Shown: one piece after another, positions 12,101-23,600 of the stretch | Numbering within the stretch: the first letter of the stretch is position 1 | How the letters are laid out: every line of letters starts with the position of its first letter | Assembly (NCBI GenBank): GCA_003864495.1 | Contig: ML133456.1 | Location: 2,233,255 to 2,297,254, forward strand | From: Nemopilema nomurai | Lineage: Eukaryota > Cnidaria > Scyphozoa > Rhizostomeae > Rhizostomatidae | Length of the DNA: 64,000 bases | Direction: 5' to 3' | Made by a program: the position numbers and the translations under genes | Notes under the pieces: model-generated | What the model saw: only the letters and a program-made list of their open reading frames with translations | The model's database searches: none | What the model was told of the DNA's origin: nothing

Positions 12101-15072
12101 AATCACGTGAGTTGTTCATCAATGCTTTTCGAACTAATTCACACTGCTGAAAACGTAGAAGACGATAATGTCGGCCTTTTAATGAAACAAATATCACTGG
12201 TTGTGAGGTATATTTGCGAAATATTCCGTTGTAGTTCTTACTGCCTTTTAAAGTCCTAATGATATTTCAGGTATAATTTCTCCAACACGGTGCTCCAATA
12301 CAAGCCAATCTTTCACAACAAGCAGCTCTACCGAAATTTCCCCATCTTGTCTTGTTTCTAATATCGTAAAAAAACCTCAAATTACATTATCCATGCTGAT
12401 TCCATCACCACTGCAAATTTACTTTTTGCAAGACTATGATAGAAAGGCTTTTGAATTTATCAATGTGTAACTTCATCAAAAATTAAGATTTCAAGCGGTT
12501 TGTTGTCAATTGAATCTCGTTATTCTAATTCTTTCCAGTTCAGTAAGCTATCTGCCGATGAAATACAAGCTGCAGAACTGATTGGTGTTTCGGAAAGCTT
12601 TATAGCGAGAAAAGCCGCAGGCCAACGATGTTCAAAAGTACGTAAAATCAGATGTTTCTAGACTGGCAACAGTTTGCTTGTCCACTGGCATTGCTGCGTA
12701 GGTTTTGAACCATCGAAAGGAAAGCATTTCACTCACTCAATTAAAATGTTCGTTGAGGCCATGAGAAATGAAATGAAGCTCTTGAGAGTTTCTTTGTGCC
12801 AAATTACTTGGTCAATACTTTTTCAGTACATAGTAGAGGGGAGTTCGTAGGATGCTCTTGTGTTCAAGCAGAAAGGGGCAGTAAATGTCATTAAAGTTTT
12901 CTAAGCATTGTATCCATGTGCCAGGGCTTAGTCAATGCTATGACGCCTCCAACAACAACCTCGTGGTTATCCAGTCTTAATTTGAGTCGAGCATGGTGAC
13001 TATTTCAGACCTTGATCCCCTTCTTGCTCTAGGACAACATAAATGACTTCGTGCTGCGTCGATTTTGGCTCACTCTCATGATCTACCAGCTGGTGAAAGA
13101 AGTTTCTGTGTGGCAGGTAGCATCCAACTTTGGCTCGACAAGAGGCTTTCTCCAAGGACTACTGACTTCAACGGCCTCTTTTGCTTCCATGCTCATTAAT
13201 TTTACCAAGGTTACTTCGCTAATTTATATATATCTATACAAATATTCATATGTATATCGAGAAAGAAGAGATTGACAAGATTTTATGCCTCTGCAAACCT
13301 GTTTCGTGATAAGATCACTTTTCAGGAGATATGATATCAGTGTATATCACATGACAGGGCAATTGGTAAAAATACATAGTTTATGGCAACGCTTTGCAGA
13401 AGAATCGACAATAATGACGACTATGGTTGGTTATGGAATATTCCATTTCCACTCAATTAGAGGTGTATTTTAGATTGAGGAGTCGCATAGAATCGATAAA
13501 TATTTGCTGAAATACATCCAACCTTGTTGTGCGAAGATCTTGATCTTTGAGCCAAAGAACAGCTGCCTCCGCTTGTTTATCATTATCACGATAATTGCTC
13601 ATGCTGCACTTTTGTTTATCGAAAATTTACAAACCTTCGCACTTCCTTGAAAATCCTAAACATTATGCAAATATTTTGTTTTCATTCAAACAAGCTTACA
13701 GAATGAATTCTCTCTAATTAGAGCAGACATCTTATTTGTGTTTATAGGAACTTCCTGAACTTTGGTCACTGAAGTTATTGTTCGAGGCCATACTTCAAAG
13801 ATTGTCGTATGCTGCGACTGCAGAGCTTATACCTTTGATGGAAATTCCAGGTGTGAAACTGGTAAGGAATGCCCATCAATTGAAATGATTCAAATTACTT
13901 CAATTCGAATATATTTTCGTCAGGAAAGCAAAGGCTACGTGTTGTGAGACGAGAGACTTAGTCCTGCATGCTAAATTGCTTTGCAAGCTTTTGCTAAATG
14001 ACTGTTGCTTTACTTGGCCAAGTCAGCCTCCAAAAGTCTTTAGAAATATCTTTCTATGCCTGTTAATAGGCTGGTTGGCTTAATTCATAGCTCCTTGTGA
14101 TTAAGATTATTGACAAAAGAGGAAGGATCGACGTACTATTCATGACTTGGTAACTTTTATGGTTTGTAACAGACCTTTGTAGTCAGGACTGTGCCATTTT
14201 GAGACCTTCAACGAAGCGGAAACCAGCTATATCTTGGTATATCTGACTTTCCACTTGCTTATTTAGGCCCGTGCAAAGCAGTTATACAAGGCTGGATATC
14301 ACACTTTAAAGTCATTGGCGTGGGCGAACGCCGAGGACCTCTGTCGAAACATTGATCATTTGCCGAGAAAGCAAGCCAGTTTAATAGTATCTACGGCCAA
14401 GGTATATCATAACAAAATTATTTCTGAAAGAAGGTGCAACAATTTGTTGGCAAATGCCTGTGCTGTTCGGTTTCATGAAAGCTATTTATATTCATTTTAG
14501 TTGCATGTTGTAATCAGAATTATAATGAATGGATTTAAACGATTGTTGGATATGGTCTTCTCATCAAATTCGCAGTTGCCTTTCCTCAAGAGTATTTTCG
14601 TATCCATTGAAATGTCTCTAAAAAAATTTACCTTTAATGGAGCAATCATTTCACTGTTCCCAGTTTAATGATACAAGGAATCTTTGATCAAACTGATTTT
14701 AAGTCAATTTTCTTATCATCTCCAGACGGCATGTCTATTTCAAATGTTTATTGCATTTTTCTTTTCATTTTATTTCTTTAAATTTTTATTAATTGGTTTT
14801 TATTTTTACTACCAAAGGATGCGGCCCGGCTAGGATTTGCTGCTATATTTCACTAAATATTACAAAATTTTGTCTCCAGCTTAAGCTTGTATTGAAAACC
14901 ATTTTCCATATCAGGAGTACTCGATCAAAAATGTGTGCCTTCACCATATTTGCCTTACCTTACTGTTGCCAAGTATTTAGTGAAATTATCGTAATTTCCT
15001 TTACAGATGCTACTTCAAGAGAAAGCTGAATCGTTAAGGGACGAAGTGGAAGAAATGATGCAGCAATCGTGA
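6102..15072 (+). CDS. HELQ: HELQ, superfamily 2 DNA repair helicase (complete, 18 exons)
   Basis: 3'-5' DNA helicase of the Ski2-like/Hel308 group, working with RAD51 paralogues at damaged replication forks. Exons: 6102-6819, 7081-7259, 7543-7671, 7798-7869, 8074-8149, 8272-8369, 8565-8681, 8768-8916, 9251-9487, 10119-10260, 10418-10522, 11029-11245, 11949-12106, 12539-12637, 13033-13209, 13748-13861, 14267-14401, 15007-15072. All phases agree and give 995 residues (human about 1,100). Motifs: Walker A PTSGGKT (about 262-268), DELH box (365-368), GMSATL (398-403), [11 protein letters not shown] (about 580-590), [10 protein letters not shown] (about 612-621). The C-terminal helix-hairpin-helix region ([20 protein letters not shown]) and the tail [17 protein letters not shown] match the family closely. 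The first exon encodes a poorly conserved, basic N-terminus ending in the conserved FYGLPLKVK. Intron 10 uses a GC donor. A polyadenylation-like AATAAA lies near 15,271. Identification is secure. Confidence 0.96.
9023..9222. repeat. Two-copy 100-bp tandem duplication in HELQ intron 8
   Basis: Copies 9023-9122 and 9123-9222 share aaaagaatgttaaaaagt at their starts and gacttgcaagcaatgagcgt near their ends, with a few substitutions and small shifts. The second copy ends 28 bases before the exon 9 acceptor, so it supplies the polypyrimidine/branch region. Confidence 0.85.
9498..9550. repeat. Short tandem repeat of taggtcattatg
   Basis: Four near-identical copies of ggtcattatg(c/t)ta in HELQ intron 9, starting 11 bases past the donor site. 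Confidence 0.8.
9942..9966 (+). repeat. Duplicated copy of the HELQ exon 10 acceptor
   Basis: 25 bases matching 10104-10128 with one difference (tta for tca), including the polypyrimidine tract, the CAG and the first bases of exon 10. It lies 162 bases upstream of the true acceptor. Splicing here would read a few correct codons, then reach TGA. Confidence 0.8.
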
Positions 15073-16123
15073 TTCTCTGTCTAACTGCATATACATCTAT
15101 CTAATCAATGCTACAGTAATTTCAAATTTTTACGACTTCTAAATCAATACACCAGCATATCGAATTGGTGAGTTAACTGCAGGGATAAATTTGTGATTAG
15201 TTTGTGATTAGTTAGTGATAAATTACAGTTCACTTGTCGGCAACGGGTTTCGACAATCTATGACCAACCAATAAAATATACTCCATTGAATTAAAAAGCT
15301 CGACCGCTATTTTTGCCTGTTACAGCCAACCAACAGCTGATTGCTAGAGCTTTTACGAGGATGCACGTTGTTTTTCCGAGCCTAGCGATGTTTATCTTTA
15401 AGAAGGTTTTCTGCCGCACGGGTGGCGCAGCAAGCGGCAAATCCTGAACATTTAGAAGCAATAGTGAAAACCTAGATTAGATCTTGCACTCAGTGAGCTC
15501 TTTGCATGTATTCGTTCAGTGTTGTTGTAGGTGTGTTTTGTTTTTGCTTAGAATTTTGTGTTCAGTTACTTTTTATTGCTAATTTGGTCATGTCCTAAGT
15601 AGTTGCACCAATGAGATACGCTAATTTTGCTCGAGTAGGTATGGTGTGGGACTTTTACTCAATAGTGTTCTCCCTTAAAGTCATTTCTCACTAGATCGAT
15701 CTGTAAAGCGTATCAAAATTGTGAAACGTGTTGGCGATAGCAATTAATTAAGGAACTCTTGAAAATTATTAATTGTTATAGTTTAATTGAATGCAAAATT
15801 AATCGAAATATTTACATTATCAATATTTATATTATATCAATTTATGCTTGAATATTGACTCCTAAAACCAGCATAGTAATAGCCTTAACTAGAGTACAGC
15901 GTATTTTTGCTTCGTTCCTTACTGTTCTTGCTCAAAGCAACATTTTCACATCTCTGCCAGTTCTGTAGCTCTTTCAAACAATAGATAACACTTTTACATA
16001 ATGCTTACAGAGCTTAGCAGCACTGTTGAAATGTCTCCAGCAAATATCAATTCTTTCTCTGAAGTGCTTGCTTGAAAATCAGACATCTCATTTTTTATAC
16101 GTTCCAAGTTGGTTGCTTACCAT
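15073..16123. other. Intergenic, HELQ/GPCR tail-to-tail spacer
   Basis: HELQ 3' UTR and GPCR 3' UTR converge here. AT-rich sequence with no coding signal that I can support. Confidence 0.6.
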
Positions 16124-17137
16124 TCACTTCGATTGCCCCGGTTCTCCTTTGAAGGCATCCGGACTCGGTCTCCCAAATTCCACAACCGGTCTTTCAGTAT
16201 TTGCGCAGGCCGTATCAGTTCTGGCAGTGCCAGCTGGGTGACTGATCGACGATTCCCTCTCGTGTAAAATATCGACGAGTCGTCTTCTTAAAAATCTTTT
16301 TATTTTACTGTTTCCTTTAAAGAACACAAGAGCATTCATTGAACAGTATGCAAAAATGAGAACAATTGCCCAGATGGTTGCTACGCCTAGTGCCGGGTCC
16401 GGGGCTTGATTCTTCTCGTATTTATAGAAGCTCAGCATTGGTGTGGTGATGTTGAAGGGCACGTAGCTGACGATGAGACAAACGAGCATTGCCCAGATGA
16501 CCTTGGTCGTTTGCGGATCCACTCTTGCGGACACGACGCCGTTGAAATTCGAATTGGCGAGGCCTCTCGTGACATTGATGTTGTGAACGCGCACTTTGCG
16601 AAGGAGCAGAGAGTAGGCAATGAACACGGAGAGAATAAGACAGACATTGATGCTCATGAGAATCATTTGGAAGGTGAACGAGATGAAATACACGCCGATG
16701 TAAGAACTGAAGGCTGTGCTGACGAAGCACATGCCAATGATACCACCAACTTGCTTACTGCTCAGGGGCCTTGATGATCGCCGCAGCTTCCTTAGTTGGT
16801 ACAAGCGATCAAAGGAGATGCACATCAGCATAAGGTAGGAGAAGTATCCGAACAGATAGAATCCGTAGTGCGTCATTTGGTCCAAAAGACAGCCCTTGTG
16901 CTGCTCTCTTATTGAAATGTTCACAGCAAAGGCAGGCATGACGATCAAGGCCTGCAGAAAATCAGACGTACACATTGCGATCATGAATCGGAAGGTGTTC
17001 GTGTTGGTCTGTTTTGTTTTGTACATGCAGTACACCAGAAGCGCATTGAGGCCCATTGTTATTACTGAGATCAAAGCAATGACCACCACCAAATGAGTGC
17101 CATGAGCCAGGTTGTGAGGCCACAAGGAGACGCACAT
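16124..17137 (-). CDS. Rhodopsin-family GPCR, intronless, orphan
   Basis: 337-residue seven-transmembrane receptor in one open frame. TM1 carries the GLNALLVY version of GNxLV; TM2 has the conserved Asp (SDFLQALIVMP); extracellular Cys precedes TM3 (GCLLDQ). TM3 ends CISFDRLYQLRKL, so DRY is DRL. TM6 lacks CWxP (it reads LIVSYVPFNITTP). TM7 has SMNALVFF in place of NPxxY, then a basic helix 8 (KIKRFLRRRL). A likely glycosylation site is near the TM2-TM3 loop (NIS). The start ATG leaves a 15-residue N-terminus before TM1, short but workable. Large families of intronless orphan receptors are typical of anthozoans. Ligand unknown. The membrane layout makes class A very likely; subfamily is not assignable by eye. 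Confidence 0.9.
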   Translation of the reverse strand: MCVSLWPHNLAHGTHLVVVIALISVITMGLNALLVYCMYKTKQTNTNTFRFMIAMCTSDFLQALIVMPAFAVNISIREQHKGCLLDQMTHYGFYLFGYFSYLMLMCISFDRLYQLRKLRRSSRPLSSKQVGGIIGMCFVSTAFSSYIGVYFISFTFQMILMSINVCLILSVFIAYSLLLRKVRVHNINVTRGLANSNFNGVVSARVDPQTTKVIWAMLVCLIVSYVPFNITTPMLSFYKYEKNQAPDPALGVATIWAIVLIFAYCSMNALVFFKGNSKIKRFLRRRLVDILHERESSISHPAGTARTDTACANTERPVVEFGRPSPDAFKGEPGQSK

Positions 17138-17852
17138 CTTCGCGAGATTGTCAACTGATTCTTTGCCTTTGTCCCTTCAAGTAAAGTCCAATGCTTCTCT
17201 CAAAGTTCCTCCTACACTCTTGCACTTTCCTGCGCAGCTGTTTTGCTTTCAGAATACGCTCTTGCTTCACTGGTTTCTAAAGGCCAGTGCAATCTTTTTA
17301 TTTGCTATCTTGGGCTGGCTATTACGCAGACGCCTGTTGTTTGGTCTGCGTTTGCAAGCAGAAGAAGTCATCAAAGGCGTGAAGATTTGTTTCTAACTTG
17401 CCAGCAAAACAAATATCCTGCTCAACATAGCCACCTTTCCAAGCTTGCGTTTAAAATTTAAGCCCACCCTCCTTAATTTGTTGTTAGATTGCCTCTTCGA
17501 CAGCTTGCCTCTTTCAGAAGCTGTTGGCAAAACTAGCTCGTCTTTTAATGCGCTGCTAATTGTTGCTGTAGACAGTATGTTCTCAATGCTTTTGAATGTC
17601 GTGGTTTTTGATGGCGCATACTTCGGCCAGCTGGCAGCACTGCGCAAGAATCGAACAACAGGCGACCCTCAAGTGCGTCATCTCACTTGATAAAAAAATC
17701 AATCTTCTTAGCTGATAATGAATCACGCGGTGGATATACATAGAACATGTGTGAGATAATTTCTCGCCGAGATAATAAAATCATCGTACACTTAGAATAC
17801 TAGACGTAGATCTGCACAGCATTACGTTTGCAGAAGAAGTTATGCGAAAATC

Positions 17853-18401
17853 TCATGTTGCAATGCAAATCGAACGCAAGCAAATGACGTGATTAACATA
17901 AATCGTTAGCGCAGCCTCTTTTCCCAGTTTGATAAAAATATTCCCTTGAGTTGTCCTTTCCATAGACAGCAGAGCCTCAACGCGGTCACAAGCCGAGTGA
18001 ATGTTCCCAGAATCAAGTGAATGCCAATTAAGCGGAACATTGCAATGACTTGAAATACTGAATGAATGCAGAATGTAGAGGGGCCAGATCATTGGAAAGA
18101 GGCAAAGGCTGATTCCAAGGTAGAATAGTCTCTTTTGATGCCATTCTCTCTGTGCAGTTATCGTTACCCCCTCTAAAGCTCGCATTGCAACATTCCCAGT
18201 TTTATTTGGCGTTCTTCTGGCCCTAGCCCCACCGAAATCAGTTTCCACCAAAGAAACCCGAAATGAGCTCTTTAAGAATGAGAATTGCTTTTTCGAAATG
18301 AGTCCCCTGCACACCTTGAAACTACTAACGCCAGTCTTTTTTTCCAACGGTGTCCAATGAAATGTTTCCAGTTCCATGTTTTTTCTGGCGTGATTTGCCA
18401 A
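17853..18401 (-). pseudogene. Possible decayed GPCR fragment (182-codon ORF)
   Basis: An open frame on the same strand and upstream of the GPCR. One stretch (QKRLFYLGISLCLFPMIWPL) looks like a receptor TM6 preceded by a basic loop, and an alternative frame just after it is hydrophobic. The rest does not show seven segments, and there is no clear TM7. It could be a degenerate neighbour of the GPCR, a single-TM orphan gene, or chance. I do not recognise a homologue. Confidence 0.25.
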
Positions 18402-20650
18402 AAGAATCTTGGCAAGTCATTTGTGCATGAGAAGTCACTGAGTACTAATTCGCAAAATGAATTATGCATTTCAATGCCAATGCCAAATGAGGTGACATTA
18501 ACTATGCATTTGCTGCAATCAGTGCTGCTCTTAGTGTCTCATAATTGAAAGCCACCCATAGGTTGGCTGGCTTGTAGCTGTGAGTTGCGTGTTCCCAGTT
18601 GTTCAATGTACCATTAACCGGACAGCGTGCTCAAGCCGCCCAGCGCTTTGAGTAGGAGGGCAGAGCCAGCAACAATAGTAGGGGAGGATAGGAGAGAAAT
18701 GTGATATTCTTTTAGAGAGCTTTGTTTGGAACTCACATTGAAAATTTAGCATAGAAGAAGCACTGTTTGAAAAGCATTTGAAAGGCAACATTCTGACTAC
18801 ATACATATTTGGGTAGTTCGTAAAGAACTGTTACATGAAATAGTGGCAACATAGTGTTGGAAAATTGTAGGCAGCAATGATTTTCTTTTCACTGTGGTAT
18901 TTATCATTACTTTTGACTAGCTGAAGATGAAACGCATTTTTTGTAATATGCCTAAAGCAATTGTAGATCTCTACGTCTAATACCTAAATAAAATTAAATA
19001 TAAGCATTGGAAGAAATTGAGGAAAAGGTTAGCTTCAGTTGTCACGTAAGTCTAAAAATCTTACAACCATCTAAAAAGACATTTCTTTGCTTAGCCAATA
19101 ATGCAGATGTAAAGGAGCGATTATACAGATGAGAAACAGGAAGTGAGAATGTCTACTACCCAGCCAGGTTTTTCTACTACTGGCCTCTTTTGCATGTCAA
19201 ATAAAATTCGAGTGAGACTTCCAAAACGATGTTTTAAAGCGCAACAAATTCGGTACTACCAGAAGAAGCATTAAATTTCTTCTGAGATGTTCATCGCCAT
19301 GTATATGGATCCTTATACGGTTTATCTAAATATTCAAGAAGACTTAGAAACTGAGGAACAAATGCCATATGACCGTGTGTTTCGTATTTTCACGAGAGCC
19401 TTTTATTAATTCATGAATTTAGGATATTTCATGGAAGTGTTTTACTGACACCAAGTTTTTTTACATCATCCAGAAAAAAGGATAGGACTAGCCACGGATA
19501 AGAGCAATTATTTTTTGCATTAATTATACTGTACTATTCACAATAGCATCTCCAATGCAAAACACTTGTTGAACGTGGCTCCAACTGTGCTTTTTTACAA
19601 GAAGATCACCTATACACTGACTTTAGTGATGATGACAAAAAATAGAGTCTTCGTAGGGGAATCTTTGAGCATGTGTCACACTCGTTTCAAGACACTCTCC
19701 CTCATCAACCATCAGCAAGACGTTCTCCCTCATCAACCATCAGCAATCAGCCATTACACTGCTGTTATTTATCAATCACCAAATCCACTCTGACCTTTGT
19801 GAAGCAGTGTTTAATTTTTGCAAATCATAGATTGCAAGGGAGGTTGCATTAATGGTGAAACCAAGTCAAGGTCACAGGCAAACTTTTAATGTTCCAAGTA
19901 ACACTTGCAGGCCAGCACTAGCCTCCGCCCCAGGTCAACAAATAGATTGCAGTGTGTTTACTAAGAATCAAAGTCAGAATTCCTGCCAGTCCAGATAATA
20001 GGACTATTGTCTTTTTTATAGTTAATCTGGTCAATTACAAAATAAGTGGAATTTTATGCGCAAATTATGCCATTTAATGGCTGTCTCATATTGAATGAAT
20101 TAACATTATAATTATAGCGAACACCAACATTGTGCTTAAGCGAGACTTTGATTCAGCTTTGATCATTTAGATCTTGTAAATAAGTTCATCACCACATTTA
20201 AATTACCTCAATAAATGAAGAGAGGAAATCTTTTTCAGACACCTCCATTTTACGACGATGCTTTGTTTTAGTTTTATTAAGACTAGCACTCGTCCTCTGA
20301 CTCTGTCCTCTATCCTCTGTCCTCTGAAATGTTCTGTGTTTAAATGTGACAAAAATTAAAAGCAACAACATGGCCTCAGATGGCGCCTTAATTAGGTTTC
20401 TAAGTGCTAAGCGTCATTCGTTAATCAACTTGCTTTCATTGAAATCTATTTGTGAGTATTCACATTCTGCGGAATCAGCTGGACAGACATCAAGGCGAAT
20501 AGCTCGCGCAATGCACAGAACGGCAAGGAATAGGCTGGCTAAAGTATGGCCTACTCGCAAACCACAATCATGTAAGCAATCATTGTGTCAACAATTGCCA
20601 TGATGGCCACGTGCTAACTATCATGGTGACGCACATCTAAAAACAGACAG
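18402..20650. other. Gene-less stretch
   Basis: AT-rich, only short uninformative ORFs on either strand. A 28-base direct repeat (ctccctcatcaaccatcagcaa) occurs twice at about 19,697-19,747. No RNA gene or exon recognised. Confidence 0.55.
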
Positions 20651-23600
20651 TCAAATGTCCACTTTCTCCTCCAACTCTTCGATGCTGTGTTGGAGGTCAG
20701 TCAGCTGTTGTCGCTGTTTCTTTAGCAACTGCCTCAACACTTCCTTTGGGTCTTCAGTTACTTCCAGTTCTTGTTCTACACCGTTTTTAATGACCTTGTT
20801 GTCCATGAATACACCTTGGTAGAACGAAGATTGTGTGAATCATTAACATGTAGATTTTCACGACACTTGAAGCTGTACAATAGCATGTGAAAAAACGTTA
20901 TTGGAGCACATGTAAAGTGTTCATTTTAGCAAATGTAGCCTATAGATAAATATGCAAGTGAGGACAGACGAAATATGGTAATTACCTTGCCTGAAATCAC
21001 CAATTTTGTTTTTCTTCTTTTTACGACGCCAGGCGAGGTCTGCTATCAGAACGATCATATAGACAGCCACCACAAAGCCAAATAGAATGAGAGAAACTTC
21101 CTTTGTCCCGGTCGAGAATATTACGCCTCTGGAGTTCAAAAGCTAGAATAACAGTAAGTTAATTCATTTACATCGAATTTGCATGGATATTATTTGCAAA
21201 TATTATCTCTAACTGAAAAAGCTTCAACTTCAAAGTAGCAGCTGATTCAATAAAGTTTCAGTGGCAGCAATGCTGACAAACTTTCCTGATTGACGTCAAA
21301 TAAGAATGTCAACAACCAAAGTATCAGAAAAGACACAATATTTTACAATAAGGTCTATATGCATGTTTGCCAAGCCAAAAGTGGCTTCAAGAATGATATT
21401 TGAGGAGTGGAAAAGGGATCCAGGAGTATTTCTATTGCAAGTCTCGCAGGAGATGGGTAACATCTACTTTACATTAAAAGTGTGACGAGCTAAACTTACT
21501 CTGACAGTACCAGAAAATCAATAAAGAGTCTAGCACCTTTGAATGATTGAAAACTCAAATCATGGAATTTATAGAAGGAGTTATTCAGTTGATTTAAGCA
21601 GCACTGGCTACTATTCATTATTTCCTATTTTAGGACTGGAATTACTAGAAAAGTCTATTTGCAGGGAAGGCGTCAAGCATCTGCAAATTGTGCAGAGCTA
21701 AATCCATTCAGAGCTTAGAATACTGAAGGAACTCTCTGTTACCTTGATGAGAGCTTTAAATGAAGACAGAGCAACTAGAAGAACTTCTAGAGAACTTCTA
21801 GATGCTAGTAAATTACACTTTCCAATAAAATGCGAGCAACAATGCTTTGTACTGGACAAACCTGGACATCTTCTTGCACGCTCTTAAGACTCTCGGTAAT
21901 GACACTGGGGCTTTTCTTCAGACACTCGTAAAAGCCTTGTATCTTCGTCTCATCTGTCTTCTGCACGACGGCATTGATAGGGATCTTAGCTGCAATGTGG
22001 CCTTTTTGAACCAAATTGCTCGTCTCGGGCAACTTCACCGCCACGTGCACATCAACTAGCATCACCTGAATGGCTTCATTTTTCAGCATTTCAAGGCAAT
22101 GCTGATACGAGTCGCATTCTGAATAACATCAAATAAGATCGCTCTCTAATTTCCTTAAAAACATTAGCTTATTTCACTAGTCAAAAGCTATTCTCAACAA
22201 AGAGGGGCATCAGATGAGAGCTATGTAGCAACGCCACCAAAATGACACATTGGTGTAAAATCAGCTCGAGCTAGGAAAGGGCAGAGCAATCTGATCAAGC
22301 TAAAAATTCAACTTAAAGGTGGTTGAATGGCGGAAGCATAGACTAGAACAGCTCCAACATATTAAAAACCGTTTTCTAAACAGCGATTAGTTGCTACTTT
22401 AGTCATAGCTGAATTTTATAGAAAAACACAGAGGATCATTAAATGTACATTCTTAAGTATTTTGCAAAAAATGGGTAATCGCTTACGCCTCTACATTCCC
22501 GGTCTTTGCACCAAACAATAGCTACTAGAGCTTGTTAGACGCCCAGACTAGAATTTTATGAAGATAATACTAACACGTTTGAGACAGTGTTGAGGGAATG
22601 CCTTTAAAAAGATAATAAAGAGAGAAGATGATAATCTTTCTTAACGTAGCAAAATTTCCATGCCGATATTTATGACTGCTATATACCTTGTACAAAGGCT
22701 CCATAGTCAATGGCATATTTGATTTCTTGAGAACTTTTGAGCACCCCAGCCTGTAAACAACAAAATTCTCCTTTGCGATGTTCCAAAAACAATTTGTGAT
22801 GTCTTTAACAAAAGAGGCTTTGCTTATAGATACTAATGTGATTACTTGAATGTGAAAGATTTAGCTACGTAGATACTATTTAAAGCAAGGGACATACACT
22901 AGAAATACAAATCATTCGAGATAATGGGAGCAGACATGGGTTTTCGCCAATGTGCCACCCAAAGGGGTGCCCCCAATAAAGCAGCAGAAATCAAGTACGA
23001 GGACTAATTAATCTTGTTTCATAATTTTTGCGAAAGTTTTTCAACTAAAATGCAGATGATTGTTGATAACAGATAGTTGAATGCAACCATTGGTTCTGAA
23101 GCAATCGTTGATGCTGTTGGTGAAAGCTCCCAAGAATTTCGTAGACTTTTGCTTCGGTCAACTCTAGAAAATGTACGTTGCCAAGCCGTCATCTTGAAGT
23201 ACAGTGTATGTACTTTCTGTTAACGTTTGTATCTAGTGAATGATGTGATATCCTTGTCAATAAACCTAATCTTGTCAGCTTTCACGATGCACTAACCAGG
23301 GCTGTAAAGAAGGGGTACCCGGGAGTGGTCAACCCCTTTCTACTTCTAGAAGAGGGGCTGGCCCTCATCTTTTTCTGACTAACCTGAAAATGATATGACT
23401 AAATTTTGTCTAAATGACCATATTTGATAACACCAATGATATTTTTGCATGGTTAGCACTTCATTTTTAACAAACTTTGAATTGAGAACGCGAGAAACCA
23501 AACTAACGAAAAATATATTTTATGAGTAAAATTTAGAGGAAGTTATATGCCCTCCCCCTTCTACATTATTTGGCTTTTTAAGGCAACAACCTCAAAAAGT

